DNA of 64,000 bases from Solirubrobacteraceae bacterium (lineage in GTDB: Bacteria; Actinomycetota; Thermoleophilia; Solirubrobacterales; Solirubrobacteraceae), in the NCBI GenBank assembly GCA_023230855.1, contig JALNWQ010000007.1, forward strand, positions 62,001 through 126,000. The letters are read 5' to 3'. Below, piece after piece: positions 1-8,513 of this stretch. The notes under the pieces were generated by a model. It saw nothing but the letters and a program-made list of their open reading frames with translations, had not been told where the DNA came from and did not search any database. The translations under genes were made by a program, and so were the position numbers. Each line of letters begins with the position of its first letter. Within the stretch, counting starts at the first letter, position 1.

Positions 1-1204
1 GCGCACCGGTGTCGTGGCGTGAGCCAGGTGCGGCGCCCCCGGCAGACGACGGCGGTCGAGGCGCATCGGCGAGCACCGCGTGGATCGTCGCCTCCAGCTC
101 CGCATCCGGGGACGCGGCCAGCCGCTCGCGCCAATCGCCGGGGGCGGCGAGCCACCGGAAGAACGACCCATCGCCGCCGACGCTCCGCAGGCCCACCGCG
201 TCGAGGCCCGGTTGGAGCAGGGCGAGCTTGTCCCGATACCGGGCCCGCACCTCGTCGACGTGGGCCTCGTCGCTCCACGCGGCGATCGCGGCGCGCTGGA
301 CGAACCGCTGGGGCGCGGTGCCGACGCTCGGACGGAAGCGCTTGAGGTCGGCGACGAGGGACGGATCACCGGCGACGAACCCCGACCGGTACCCCGGCAT
401 CGACGAGCGCTTCGACAACGTGTTGACGACGAGGATCCCCGCGAGCGCCTCATCCCGCACCGTCGCCGCGGCGTCGGCGGAGAGCCCCCCGGGGGGCACG
501 TCGTCGAGGGCGACCTCCAACGCCGACGCCGGCGGATCGCCTGCGAACCACAGCTCGCTGTACGCCTCGTCGCTCGCCAGGACCACCCCGTGCTCGCGAC
601 AGCGCGCGACCGCGTCGCGCAACCAACCCCGGTCCGCCACGGCGGCGGTCGGGTTGCCGGGGGAGTTCGTCCACAGCAGCGCCAACCTCGACCACTGCTC
701 CGGGGCGATCGCGTCCAGGTCGGGAAGGTAGCCGTGCTCCGCGCGCAACGGCAACGGCAGGACCTCGGCCCCGGCGTGCCGGGCGCCGCGCTCGTACACC
801 GGGTAGCCGGGGCGGGGGACGCCGACCAGGTCACGGCCCCCGTCGCGGTCCACCAGCAGCTGGGCGAGCGAGAACACCAGCTCCTTCGACCCCAACGTCG
901 GCACGACGTGCCGATCCGGGTCCAGACGCACCCCGAACCGTCGCGCGCACCAGTCGGCGATCGCCACGCGCAGCTCCGGCAACCCCACCGCCAACGGGTA
1001 CGACGACACCGGCTCCGCCTCCACCGCGTCGACCAACGCACGACGGATGAACGCCGGCGTCTCCTCGCGCGGCTCGCCCGCGCCCAGATCGACGAGCGCG
1101 AGGTCCGGCCGGGCCTCGGTCACGATGCGGCGCGCCTCCGTCAACCGCTGGAACGGGTAGACGCCCGACGCCCGGACGAGCGGATTGCGGGACCACGCCG
1201 TCAT
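1..1204 (-). CDS. dapC: Succinyldiaminopimelate aminotransferase (DapC-like), C-terminus cut by window edge
   Basis: Class I/II PLP-dependent aminotransferase of the actinobacterial DapC type. It is expected to convert N-succinyl-2-amino-6-ketopimelate and glutamate to succinyl-DAP in lysine/peptidoglycan precursor synthesis. The frame is open from an ATG at 1204 to the window start, giving 401 residues with no stop, so the C-terminus is missing. Seen in the translation: substrate-side segment GVYPFQRL near residue 14, NSPGNPTA in the middle, SDEAYSELWF, and the PLP-lysine motif LSKRSSMPGYRSGF with Lys265. The start overlaps the dapE stop by 4 nt (ATGA), so the two are co-translated, dapE first. 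Family is secure; substrate is inferred from motif style and the dapE partner. Confidence 0.88.
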   Translation of the reverse strand, partial: MTAWSRNPLVRASGVYPFQRLTEARRIVTEARPDLALVDLGAGEPREETPAFIRRALVDAVEAEPVSSYPLAVGLPELRVAIADWCARRFGVRLDPDRHVVPTLGSKELVFSLAQLLVDRDGGRDLVGVPRPGYPVYERGARHAGAEVLPLPLRAEHGYLPDLDAIAPEQWSRLALLWTNSPGNPTAAVADRGWLRDAVARCREHGVVLASDEAYSELWFAGDPPASALEVALDDVPPGGLSADAAATVRDEALAGILVVNTLSKRSSMPGYRSGFVAGDPSLVADLKRFRPSVGTAPQRFVQRAAIAAWSDEAHVDEVRARYRDKLALLQPGLDAVGLRSVGGDGSFFRWLAAPGDWRERLAASPDAELEATIHAVLADAPRPPSSAGGAAPGSRHDTGA

Positions 1205-2301
1205 CGGTCGGCCCCTTGCGCGCCGTCGCGGACGAGCGTCGCCAGCGTCTCGTAGGCCTCGACGAGCGCCGCCACCGCGACCTGCTCGTCGCGCTTGTGC
1301 GCCCACCGCGGGTCGCCCGGTCCGTAGTTCACCGCCGCGACGTCCCGCAGGCCGAACTCCGCGACCGGGGTCCACGCCTGCTTGGGGGTCAGCTCGCGGC
1401 CCGACAGGTCGATCAACGTCCGCGCCAACGGGCCGTCGACCGACACGAGTCCCGACGGGGCGTTCCCGATGACGTCCAGCGTCGTGCCGGGACGATCGGT
1501 CCACCCGCGCAACCGGGCCTCGGCCTCGGCGGGTGGCAGTCCCGGCGGGTACCGGTAGTTCACGTGGGCCGCCACCCGGTCGGGCACGACGTTGTCGGCC
1601 ACGCCACCGGAGATCCGCGTCACCGACACGCACTCCGCGTACTCCAGCCCACCGAACGCGTGCCGGACGATCGGCACGCGGGCGAGCTCGGCGATGCCCT
1701 CCGCCGCACGGTGGATCGCGTTGTCTCCGTGCCACGGCCGGGCGCTGTGCGCCGCCACGCCCGAGAACGACCACGTCGCGTTGAGGTTGCCCAGGCAGCC
1801 GCCCTGCACCCCGCAGGCGGTCGGCTCCATGACCACCACGAGATCCGTGGTGGTCAGGCCCGGACGGCGCTCCAGCAGCGGGGTCAACGCGGTGTCGACG
1901 AACGGCAGCTCCTCGCGACCGAACAGCACGACGCCCAGGTCGCACGCCCGGTCCGGGTCGGCGTGGGCCCCGTCGAGCAGCAACTGCAGCATCACCGCGT
2001 CGGCGCCCTTCATGTCGCAGGCACCGAGGCCGAAGACGACGTCGCCGTCCCGCCGGCCCGGCCGGTTGCCCTGCGCGGGCACCGTGTCGAGGTGCCCGGC
2101 GAGGAGCACCAGGGGACGATCGCCGCGGACGGTGGTCCCCGCCAGCAGGCAGGTGTCGCCCGCGTCGTCGACCGGCACGCCGGCCGACCCGAGCAGGTCG
2201 CGGACGAACGCGACCGCCGCCTCCTCGTCCCGCGACTCCGACGGGACGTCGACGAGCCCCAGGGTCAGGTCGGCCAGGCGGTCGGCGAGCGCGGCGCACA
2301 C
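1201..2301 (-). CDS. dapE: Succinyl-diaminopimelate desuccinylase
   Basis: M20-family metallopeptidase of 366 residues that hydrolyses N-succinyl-LL-DAP to LL-DAP and succinate. Metal-site motifs are present: GHLDTVP, GLGACDMKG, the catalytic pair in FGREE, then a dimerisation domain beginning near the SAHSARPWHG segment (residues about 170-180). A GTG at 2301 is chosen because no better start lies upstream before sequence that reads as a shadow of hflX leader DNA. The stop overlaps the dapC start (ATGA), making a dapE-dapC operon. It is divergent from hflX, with about 127 bp between them. Cytoplasmic lysine/DAP pathway enzyme. Confidence 0.88.
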   Translation of the reverse strand: MCAALADRLADLTLGLVDVPSESRDEEAAVAFVRDLLGSAGVPVDDAGDTCLLAGTTVRGDRPLVLLAGHLDTVPAQGNRPGRRDGDVVFGLGACDMKGADAVMLQLLLDGAHADPDRACDLGVVLFGREELPFVDTALTPLLERRPGLTTTDLVVVMEPTACGVQGGCLGNLNATWSFSGVAAHSARPWHGDNAIHRAAEGIAELARVPIVRHAFGGLEYAECVSVTRISGGVADNVVPDRVAAHVNYRYPPGLPPAEAEARLRGWTDRPGTTLDVIGNAPSGLVSVDGPLARTLIDLSGRELTPKQAWTPVAEFGLRDVAAVNYGPGDPRWAHKRDEQVAVAALVEAYETLATLVRDGAQGADR

Positions 2302-2428
2302 CCGCCGGACCCTACCGCCGCGAGCACGCGCGCCGACCGGTCCACACGCGGGTCGCGCCGGGCTCGAACCCCCGGATGCCCGTCGAGAGGTGGCGCGTCG
2401 GCGGTGGACCGGCGTACAGTGCAGGGCA

Positions 2429-3769
2429 GTGAGTCGACGCCAACGCGCCCCGCAGCAGACCGTCCACCCCCACGAGCTCGAGCGCGAGCGGGCCGGGGGC
2501 TCCGAGGACCAGCGGGCGCTCATGGTCGGCGCCCTGCCCGACGGCGACGACCTCGGCGAGCTGGCGGAGCTCCTGCGGACCGCCGACGTCGACGTCGTCG
2601 GCCAGATCGTGCAGCGACGCGACGACCCGCACCCCAACACGTACGTGGGGGAGGGCAAGCTCGACGAGATCAAGGCGCTGGCCCACGAGCTGGACGCCAC
2701 CATCGTCGTCACCGACGACGAGCTGTCGCCTCGGCAGGAGCGCAACCTCGAGAGCCGCCTCGGCCTGCCGGTGCTCGACCGGACCGCGCTCATCCTCGAC
2801 ATCTTCGCCACCCACGCCCACAGCGCCGAGGGCAAGCTCCAGGTCGAGCTCGCCCAGCTGCAGTACAACCTCGCCCGGATGCGGGGCCTGTGGAGCCACC
2901 TCGACCGGCTCGGCGTCGGTGGCGTCGGCACCCGCGGGCCGGGCGAGACGCAGATCGAGACCGACCGTCGACTCGCCCGCGACCGGATCACGAAGCTCCG
3001 CCGTCGGCTCGACGCGGTGAAGGGCAACCGGGCGACGATGCGGTCCGAGCGCGACCGGTCCCGGCACGTGCCGAACATCGCGATCGCCGGCTACACCAAC
3101 GCCGGCAAGTCGACGCTGCTCAACGCGATGACCGGGGCCGAGGTCGGCGTCCGCAACCGGTTGTTCCACACGCTCGACCCGACGACGCGCACCCTGCGGT
3201 GGCACGGCCGCAACTACCTGCTGACCGACACCGTCGGGTTCATCGGCAAGCTCCCGCACCACCTCGTGGACGCGTTCGGGGCGACGCTCGAGGAGACGGT
3301 GCTCGCCGACCTCGTGCTGCACGTCGTGGACGCCAGCCAGGACGACGCACGCCTGCGCGAGGTGATGGACGCCGTCGACGACGTGCTCGACGAGCTCAAC
3401 GAGGACCGTCGACCCGCCGACCGGGCGCGCCGCGTCATCGTGCTGAACAAGGCCGACCGGCTCGACGCGACCCGGCGATCGGAGCTCGAGGCCCGGTTCC
3501 CCGACGCGGTGCTCGTGTCCGCCGCGCGCCGCGTCGGCCTCGACGACCTCGGCGCCCGGATCGAGGCCGAGTTCGAGGCCCTGCTGCGCCCCGTCGAGCT
3601 GCTCGTGCCGTATGCGGACGGACAGGTCCTGGCCGAGCTGCACCGCATCGCCGGCGATCTGGAGCAGGAGCACCGTGGCGACGGCGTGCTCGTCCGGGCG
3701 CGTCTGCCGCGCACCATCGCCGGACGGTACGACGCCTACCGCCTGGAGCCGGTCGGGCCCCGCGCCTGA
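2429..3769 (+). CDS. hflX: GTPase HflX
   Basis: Ribosome-associated GTPase of 446 residues. The N-terminal HflX domain contains the NTYVGEGKLDEIK segment, followed by a coiled coil and the hallmark GPGETQIETDRR motif. The G domain has P-loop GYTNAGKST (about residue 221), DTVGFI (G3) and NKAD (G4). Family members split or rescue stalled 70S ribosomes. The GTG at 2429 is preceded by TACAGT at 2415-2420, 8 nt upstream, fitting the leaderless pattern seen across this window. No in-frame ATG gives the N-terminus expected for the family. A short GC-rich hairpin follows the stop. Confidence 0.93.
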   Translation: MSRRQRAPQQTVHPHELERERAGGSEDQRALMVGALPDGDDLGELAELLRTADVDVVGQIVQRRDDPHPNTYVGEGKLDEIKALAHELDATIVVTDDELSPRQERNLESRLGLPVLDRTALILDIFATHAHSAEGKLQVELAQLQYNLARMRGLWSHLDRLGVGGVGTRGPGETQIETDRRLARDRITKLRRRLDAVKGNRATMRSERDRSRHVPNIAIAGYTNAGKSTLLNAMTGAEVGVRNRLFHTLDPTTRTLRWHGRNYLLTDTVGFIGKLPHHLVDAFGATLEETVLADLVLHVVDASQDDARLREVMDAVDDVLDELNEDRRPADRARRVIVLNKADRLDATRRSELEARFPDAVLVSAARRVGLDDLGARIEAEFEALLRPVELLVPYADGQVLAELHRIAGDLEQEHRGDGVLVRARLPRTIAGRYDAYRLEPVGPRA

Positions 3770-3787
3770 CCGGGCGCCACCGCCCGG
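3770..3787 (+). terminator. Possible hairpin terminator after hflX
   Basis: A 7-bp perfect inverted repeat (CCGGGCG / CGCCCGG) with a 4-nt loop starts immediately after the hflX TGA. There is no T-tract, as is common in high-GC actinobacteria, so function is uncertain. Confidence 0.35.
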
Positions 3788-3875
3788 GGAGGCCACCGCC
3801 CCGGAGCGGACGCCCACCCGGTCCGTCCAGCCGCCGACGGCCCGGCCCACGCCGCGGGCTGCCATCGTCCCGCCC

Positions 3876-4328
3876 GTGACCGGCCCGGCCGACATGCCCA
3901 CCATCGCGTTCCGTCGCCTCCGCGACGACGCGATCCTCCCCGTCCGCCAGCACGCCGGCGACGCGGGCCTCGACCTCTGCTGCGTCGAGCCGGTGCGGCT
4001 CGGCCCCGGCGCTCGCGCGCTCGTGCCGACCGGGCTGGCGGTCGCGATCCCCGACGGGCACGCGGGCCTCGTCGTGCCGCGGTCCGGCCTGGCGCTCCGG
4101 CACGGCCTGACGGTCGTCAACGCCCCGGGGATCGTCGACGCCGGCTACCGCGGCGAGCTCCGCGTCCTGCTGCGCAACACCGACCCGGAGGAGACGTTCG
4201 TCGCGTCCCCGGGGGAGCGCATCGCGCAGCTCCTCGTCATGCCGGTGGCGCTTCCCGTCCCCGTGGAGGTCGACGAGCTCGACGCGACCGGCCGGGGCGC
4301 GGGCGGCTTCGGCTCCACCGGACGCTGA
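3876..4328 (+). CDS. dut: dUTP diphosphatase
   Basis: Trimeric dUTPase, about 150 residues, hydrolysing dUTP to dUMP and PPi. All five family motifs are visible: DAGLDLCC, PRSGLALRHG, GIVDAGYRGELRVLLRNT, RIAQLLVMPV, and the C-terminal P-loop-like RGAGGFGSTG. Two starts are possible: GTG 3876, with a CATCGT hexamer 7 nt upstream resembling the leaderless -10 pattern, or ATG 3894, giving 144 residues. I prefer the GTG slightly; neither has a Shine-Dalgarno sequence. It lies downstream of hflX on the same strand with a 106-bp gap and is convergent with gatD. Confidence 0.9.
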   Translation: MTGPADMPTIAFRRLRDDAILPVRQHAGDAGLDLCCVEPVRLGPGARALVPTGLAVAIPDGHAGLVVPRSGLALRHGLTVVNAPGIVDAGYRGELRVLLRNTDPEETFVASPGERIAQLLVMPVALPVPVEVDELDATGRGAGGFGSTGR

Positions 4329-4421
4329 CCCCGGGCGGACGCGCCGCCGACGGCGACCGCCGCGCCCCGCCACCACCTCGTCGCGTCCTCGTCGGGGCGC
4401 GACGATGTGATCAGGTCCCCG

Positions 4422-5189
4422 TCACCCCGCCGGAAGGCCCGCCGCCCTGCGGGCGCTGCGGTGCGCGCCGTCCTCGAGCGTGTCGTCGAGCGGCCCGAGC
4501 GCGTCGGGGTCGACGTCGAGCGCCGCCGCGACGAGCCAGTCGGCGAACCACGCGTTCTTCGGCAGCAGCGGGCCGTGGAGGTACGTCCCGACGACGTTGC
4601 CCGAGCGCGCCCCCTCGTGCCCCGACGTCCCCGTGTTGCCGTGGCCCTCGAGGACCCGGCCGAGGGGCTGCTGGTCCGGGCCGAGGACGGTACGTCCACC
4701 GTGGTTCTCGAACCCGGCCAGCACGCGCGGCTCCATCGGCGCACCGTCGCCGCCGGGGCGGGGGAGGCGGACCTCGATCGCGACGTTGCCGATGAGGCGC
4801 GCGTCGCCGCGGTCCGTGCTCACGTCGAGCAGGCCGACGCCGGGCAGCGCCTCGTCCGGTCCGAGCGCATACCGGTGACCGAGCAGCTGGTAGCCACCAC
4901 AGACCGCGAGGATCGCGCCGCCGCGGGCCGCGTGGGCGTGGACCGCGTCGCGCTTCGTCGCCACGAGGTCCTCGGCGCACAGCCGCTGGTCGCGGTCCTG
5001 CCCACCCCCGAGGTACAGCAGGTCGTGCGCGTCCGGATCGAGCCGGTCGCCGAGCGAGACCGGCACGAGCTCCATCGCGATGCCGCGCCACGCGCAGCGA
5101 CGCTGGAGCACGAGGAGGTTGCCGCGGTCGGCGTAGATGTTGAGCCGCTCCGGGTACAGCGCGGCGACCCGCAGGGTCCGTCCGGTCAT
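4422..5189 (-). CDS. gatD: Lipid II isoglutaminyl synthase, glutaminase subunit
   Basis: Class I glutamine amidotransferase of the CobB/CobQ-like GatD type, 255 residues. It supplies ammonia to MurT for amidation of the D-Glu of lipid II. The nucleophile sits in LAVCGGYQLLG (Cys97) and the catalytic His in GTYLHGPLLPKN. The N-terminus LRVAALYPERLNIYADRGN is typical of GatD. It is the last gene of a four-gene minus-strand operon, but unlike most genomes it is separated from murT by a methyltransferase gene. Only 4 bp separate that gene's stop from the ATG at 5189. Confidence 0.92.
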   Translation of the reverse strand: MTGRTLRVAALYPERLNIYADRGNLLVLQRRCAWRGIAMELVPVSLGDRLDPDAHDLLYLGGGQDRDQRLCAEDLVATKRDAVHAHAARGGAILAVCGGYQLLGHRYALGPDEALPGVGLLDVSTDRGDARLIGNVAIEVRLPRPGGDGAPMEPRVLAGFENHGGRTVLGPDQQPLGRVLEGHGNTGTSGHEGARSGNVVGTYLHGPLLPKNAWFADWLVAAALDVDPDALGPLDDTLEDGAHRSARRAAGLPAG

Positions 5190-5193
5190 GCGA

Positions 5194-5973
5194 TCAGGCA
5201 CCGAGCACCACCACGGTCGTGCCGGCGTGGTCGCCGGTCGGGTCGATGACGTGCAGCGCCGTGCGGTCGAGCCCGACCCGCGCCGCCTCGGCGACGAGCC
5301 GCGACGACGACAGCGCCCGGAGCGTGATCTCGTCGCGCGACGTGCGCCGTCGACCGTCGGGCTCCACGATCTCGCGCGTGCGCCGCAGGACCACCGATCC
5401 GCCGTCGACGACGACCTCGGTCGGACGGCTCGCGTAGACCGTGCCGCCGTGGTCGCGCATGTCGGGCGCGATGAGCTCGGCCTCGTCGGGCCCGAACGGC
5501 TCGACGTCCTCGACGATCGCGACGGCCAGGCGCCCACCGGGGCCGAGGCACGCGCGCAGCGCGCCCAGGGCGGCGATCCGCGCGCCCTCGTCCGGGAGGA
5601 GCTGGAGCGTCTGCATCGGCACGACGACCAGGCCGAACCGCTCGTCCCCGACCGGCGGCTCCGACATGTCGCCGACGACCGCGTCGACCGGCAGCCCGGG
5701 GGCCGCGGCGCGCCGGCGCACCTCGTCGCGGAACGCCGGCTCGACGTCGAACGCCAGGACCCGGTGCCCGGCCCGGGCGAGGTCCAGCGCGACCCGTCCC
5801 GTGCCGCAGCCGACGTCGAGGACCCGCAGGTCGTGGTCGGCGCGCTCAGCGGCGAGGGTCCGCCACAACGGCAGGTCGGCGGCGTACCCGCCGCACTCCA
5901 GGTCGTGCCACCGCACCTGGTCGGACTGCTCGCGGTGGTCGCGCACCGCGTCGACGATCGCCCGGGCCCTCAC
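5194..5973 (-). CDS. SAM-dependent methyltransferase inside the murT-gatD operon
   Basis: Class I Rossmann methyltransferase of 259 residues. Motif I is VLDVGCGTGRVALDLA near residue 50; an acidic residue ends strand 2 (LAFDVEP), and a DMSEPPV segment follows. The substrate is not evident. The GTG start at 5973 overlaps the murT stop (GTGA), and the stop is 4 bp from the gatD start, so it is translated within the MurT/GatD unit. By position it could act on a cell-wall precursor or lipid carrier, but that is inference from context only. Small-molecule methyltransferases of this kind cannot be assigned from sequence alone. Confidence 0.8.
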   Translation of the reverse strand: MRARAIVDAVRDHREQSDQVRWHDLECGGYAADLPLWRTLAAERADHDLRVLDVGCGTGRVALDLARAGHRVLAFDVEPAFRDEVRRRAAAPGLPVDAVVGDMSEPPVGDERFGLVVVPMQTLQLLPDEGARIAALGALRACLGPGGRLAVAIVEDVEPFGPDEAELIAPDMRDHGGTVYASRPTEVVVDGGSVVLRRTREIVEPDGRRRTSRDEITLRALSSSRLVAEAARVGLDRTALHVIDPTGDHAGTTVVVLGA

Positions 5974-7370
5974 GCGAACGAGCCCTTCGCCGCGCCACGA
6001 CGGACGAGCTCCTCGCGCAGCTCGAGCATCGCCGTGTAGGTCGGGATCGCGTACAGCGGTGGCGCGTCGGGCGCGCCGGCTCCGACGGCCGCGTCGAGCG
6101 CCGCGCGCGCCCCGCCGTCGCGCACGACGACGATCCGGTCGTCGGGAACCCCCGCGTACTTCCACCGCACCGCCATCTCCTCCGCCCGCGTCCCACCGCA
6201 CGTCACGCGTCGCACCCGCGGCGCGATGCCCTCCAGATCGGCGTCCCACACCCACGACACGTCGCGACCGTCGGCGATCCGGTCGTTGAGGATCGCCAGC
6301 AGGTCGAGGTCGCCGTCGGCCAACGCCAGGGTGCGGACCACCTCGTTCGCGCCGGCCGGGTTCTTCACGAGCAGGAGCTGCACGTCGCGACCGTCGACGT
6401 TCACCGTCTCCGCCCGCCCGAACGCGGCCGCGGTGCCCTCGAGGCCCGCCGCGATCGTCGCGCCGGGCACGCCGAGCGCGTGGGCGAGCGCGGCGGCCGC
6501 CAGGGCGTTGTAGACGTTGTAGAGCCCGGGCAGTCGCAGCTCGACGTCGATCGACCCGTCCGGCAGCGCGATCGTCACCCGCGCGCCGCGGGTCCCGTCG
6601 AGCGCGATCCGGGTGGCGGAGACCTGTGGCTCGGGCCGGCGGTGCCCACAGGACGGGCAGGCGTAGTGCCCGAGGTGCCCGACGAACGACGCGGTGTAGT
6701 CGTACGGGCCGCCACACACCCGACAGGTGGTCGCGTCGGCGGCGTGCTCGACGCCCGGCAGCGCGACGGACGCGTCCTGCACGCCGAAGTACAGGACGTC
6801 GTCGCGCGCCAGGCCGAGGTCCGCGACCGCCGGATCGTCGGCCCCGAGCACGAGTCGGAACCCGTCGGCCGGCTCGGCGGCGACGATGGCCCGCCAACGA
6901 TCCGCGATCGCCTCGAGCTCGCCGTACCGGTCGAGCTGGTCGCGGAAGAGGTTCGCCAGCAGCAACGCGCGTGGGCGCAGGTCGTCGACGAGGCCTCCGA
7001 GCCAGAACTCGTCGACCTCGAACAGGCCGAGGTCGCCGTCCGGGCGCCCGCGACGCCACGACCCCATGAGCGTCGCCGCGATCCCGCCGGCCATGTTGGC
7101 CCCCGAGCGGTTGTGGACGAGCGTCGTGCCGTGCCGCTCGAGGATCGACGCGACGAGCGCGGCGGTCGTGGTCTTGCCGTTCGTGGCGCTCAGGACGGCG
7201 CTGCCCGACGGCAGCTCGCCGGCCATCCGGCCGATCGCGTCCGGGGCCAGGCGGGTGAGCACCTTGCCCGGCAGGCTCGTGCCGCCACGACCGGTGGCCC
7301 GCGCCAGCCGGCCCGACGTGCGGGCCGCCCAGATCGCGACCGGGAGCGGCACGCGGTCACGGCCGGTCAT
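5970..7370 (-). CDS. murT: Lipid II isoglutaminyl synthase, Mur ligase-like subunit
   Basis: MurT, 466 residues. This is the Mur-ligase-type subunit that activates the alpha-carboxylate of D-iso-Glu in lipid II so that GatD-derived ammonia gives D-isoglutamine. The ATP-binding P-loop SATNGKTTTAAL is near residue 65, with a Mur central domain and the C-terminal DUF1727 region. A four-Cys zinc-ribbon insertion (CRVC ... CPSC, about residues 213-236) is typical of MurT and absent from ordinary Mur ligases. The ATG overlaps the stop of the upstream kinase-like gene (ATGA), and the stop overlaps the following methyltransferase start (GTGA). Confidence 0.93.
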   Translation of the reverse strand: MTGRDRVPLPVAIWAARTSGRLARATGRGGTSLPGKVLTRLAPDAIGRMAGELPSGSAVLSATNGKTTTAALVASILERHGTTLVHNRSGANMAGGIAATLMGSWRRGRPDGDLGLFEVDEFWLGGLVDDLRPRALLLANLFRDQLDRYGELEAIADRWRAIVAAEPADGFRLVLGADDPAVADLGLARDDVLYFGVQDASVALPGVEHAADATTCRVCGGPYDYTASFVGHLGHYACPSCGHRRPEPQVSATRIALDGTRGARVTIALPDGSIDVELRLPGLYNVYNALAAAALAHALGVPGATIAAGLEGTAAAFGRAETVNVDGRDVQLLLVKNPAGANEVVRTLALADGDLDLLAILNDRIADGRDVSWVWDADLEGIAPRVRRVTCGGTRAEEMAVRWKYAGVPDDRIVVVRDGGARAALDAAVGAGAPDAPPLYAIPTYTAMLELREELVRRGAAKGSFA

Positions 7371-8416
7371 CGGGCACGCTCCCCGGCGCCGATGACGCCT
7401 TCCGGCCGGGGGAGCCGGTGGGGTCCGTCTCCGGAGGGCGTGCGGTGGCCGACCGGGACGAGCAGCCGGAGCGCCCTCGGGCGCACCGCGATCGTCACCG
7501 GCAGCCGCCCGACGAGATCCCCGTCCGCGTACACCTCGAACCGCTCGTCCGCGTCCACGCGCACGGTCTCCGCCCGCTCGACGTCGACGTCGGCCAGCCG
7601 TACGTGCGTGCCCCGGAAGAGGTCCGGCAGGCGACGGACGAGGCGCGCCCGGTCGACGATCGACGTCGGACCGGGGCCGCCGCGGTGGCGGCGGAGCAGG
7701 ACGACGTCGAGCCTGCCGTCGGAGACGCTGGCGTCGGGGGCCAACCGCATGCCCCCACCGTAGGTGCCGGCGTTGGCGATCGCGACGGTCAGGCCGTGGT
7801 GGACGACGGCGCGGTCGTCGAGGTCGAGGGCGTAGCGCACGTTGCGCAGCCGGGCGAGTGCGCCGAGCATGCCCCACACGTAGGTCAGGCCGCCGAGGCG
7901 CTTCGGGGCCCGGTTGGCGATCCGGTTGGCCTCGGAGTCGAACCCGCACGAGGCGATCGACAGGAACGTCTGCTCGCCGCCGTCGTCGCCGCGCACGGCG
8001 CCGGTGTCGATCGCCCACGGCGTCCCGTCGACGAGCGCGTCGGCGGCCGCGACCGGGTCGCGGGGGAGCCCGAGGAACCGCACCAGGTCGTTGCCGCGCC
8101 CCGCCGGAACGATCCCGATCGTCGCGCCGGGGCGGTGCGACACGGCATCCGCGACGAGGCGGATCATGCCGTCGCCACCCACGGCGACCGGGGTCTCGTC
8201 GGCGTCGAGCGCGGTGGCGACCGCGACCGCCACGTCGGCGATCGAGCGGGTGTGGTGCGTGCGGTGGGGGAGCCCGCGCCGCCGCAGCCGGTCTTCGACG
8301 ACGTCGAGGACCCGCCGCGCCCGGCCGCCCCCGGCGGCCGGGTTGACGAGGAGGACCACGGCGCGGGGCGCCGGGGTGGCGTCGCCGGGCGGGCCGGCGG
8401 GTGCTCCGGTGCTCAC
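7367..8416 (-). CDS. Diacylglycerol kinase / sphingosine kinase-family lipid kinase
   Basis: A DAGK catalytic-domain protein of 349 residues. NPAAGGGRA lies near the N-terminus, with the nucleotide motif VGGDGMIR (usual form GGDGT) and the IVPAGRGNDLVRFLGLP block. Related enzymes phosphorylate diacylglycerol or other lipids at the inner membrane face. It is the first gene of the murT operon; its stop overlaps the murT ATG. The GTG at 8416 has a GATACT hexamer 6 nt upstream, so transcription may start at the codon itself. Coupling to murT suggests lipid or cell-envelope metabolism; the exact substrate is unknown. Confidence 0.86.
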   Translation of the reverse strand: MSTGAPAGPPGDATPAPRAVVLLVNPAAGGGRARRVLDVVEDRLRRRGLPHRTHHTRSIADVAVAVATALDADETPVAVGGDGMIRLVADAVSHRPGATIGIVPAGRGNDLVRFLGLPRDPVAAADALVDGTPWAIDTGAVRGDDGGEQTFLSIASCGFDSEANRIANRAPKRLGGLTYVWGMLGALARLRNVRYALDLDDRAVVHHGLTVAIANAGTYGGGMRLAPDASVSDGRLDVVLLRRHRGGPGPTSIVDRARLVRRLPDLFRGTHVRLADVDVERAETVRVDADERFEVYADGDLVGRLPVTIAVRPRALRLLVPVGHRTPSGDGPHRLPRPEGVIGAGERAR

Positions 8417-8513
8417 GCGGCGAGTATCGCGCGCGACGCGGCGGTCGCGCCGCGCGCCCGTGGTCGCCCGTGAGGGGCGCACGCCCCGGCGGGGAGCCAC
8501 TATGGTGCCGCCC

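Noticed and set aside
2340..2400. T-arm-like sequence (minus strand GGGTTCGAGCCC) suggesting a tRNA or tmRNA
   Set aside because: The T stem pairs only partly, no acceptor, D or anticodon arms can be folded around it, and a tmRNA body would have to lie inside hflX.
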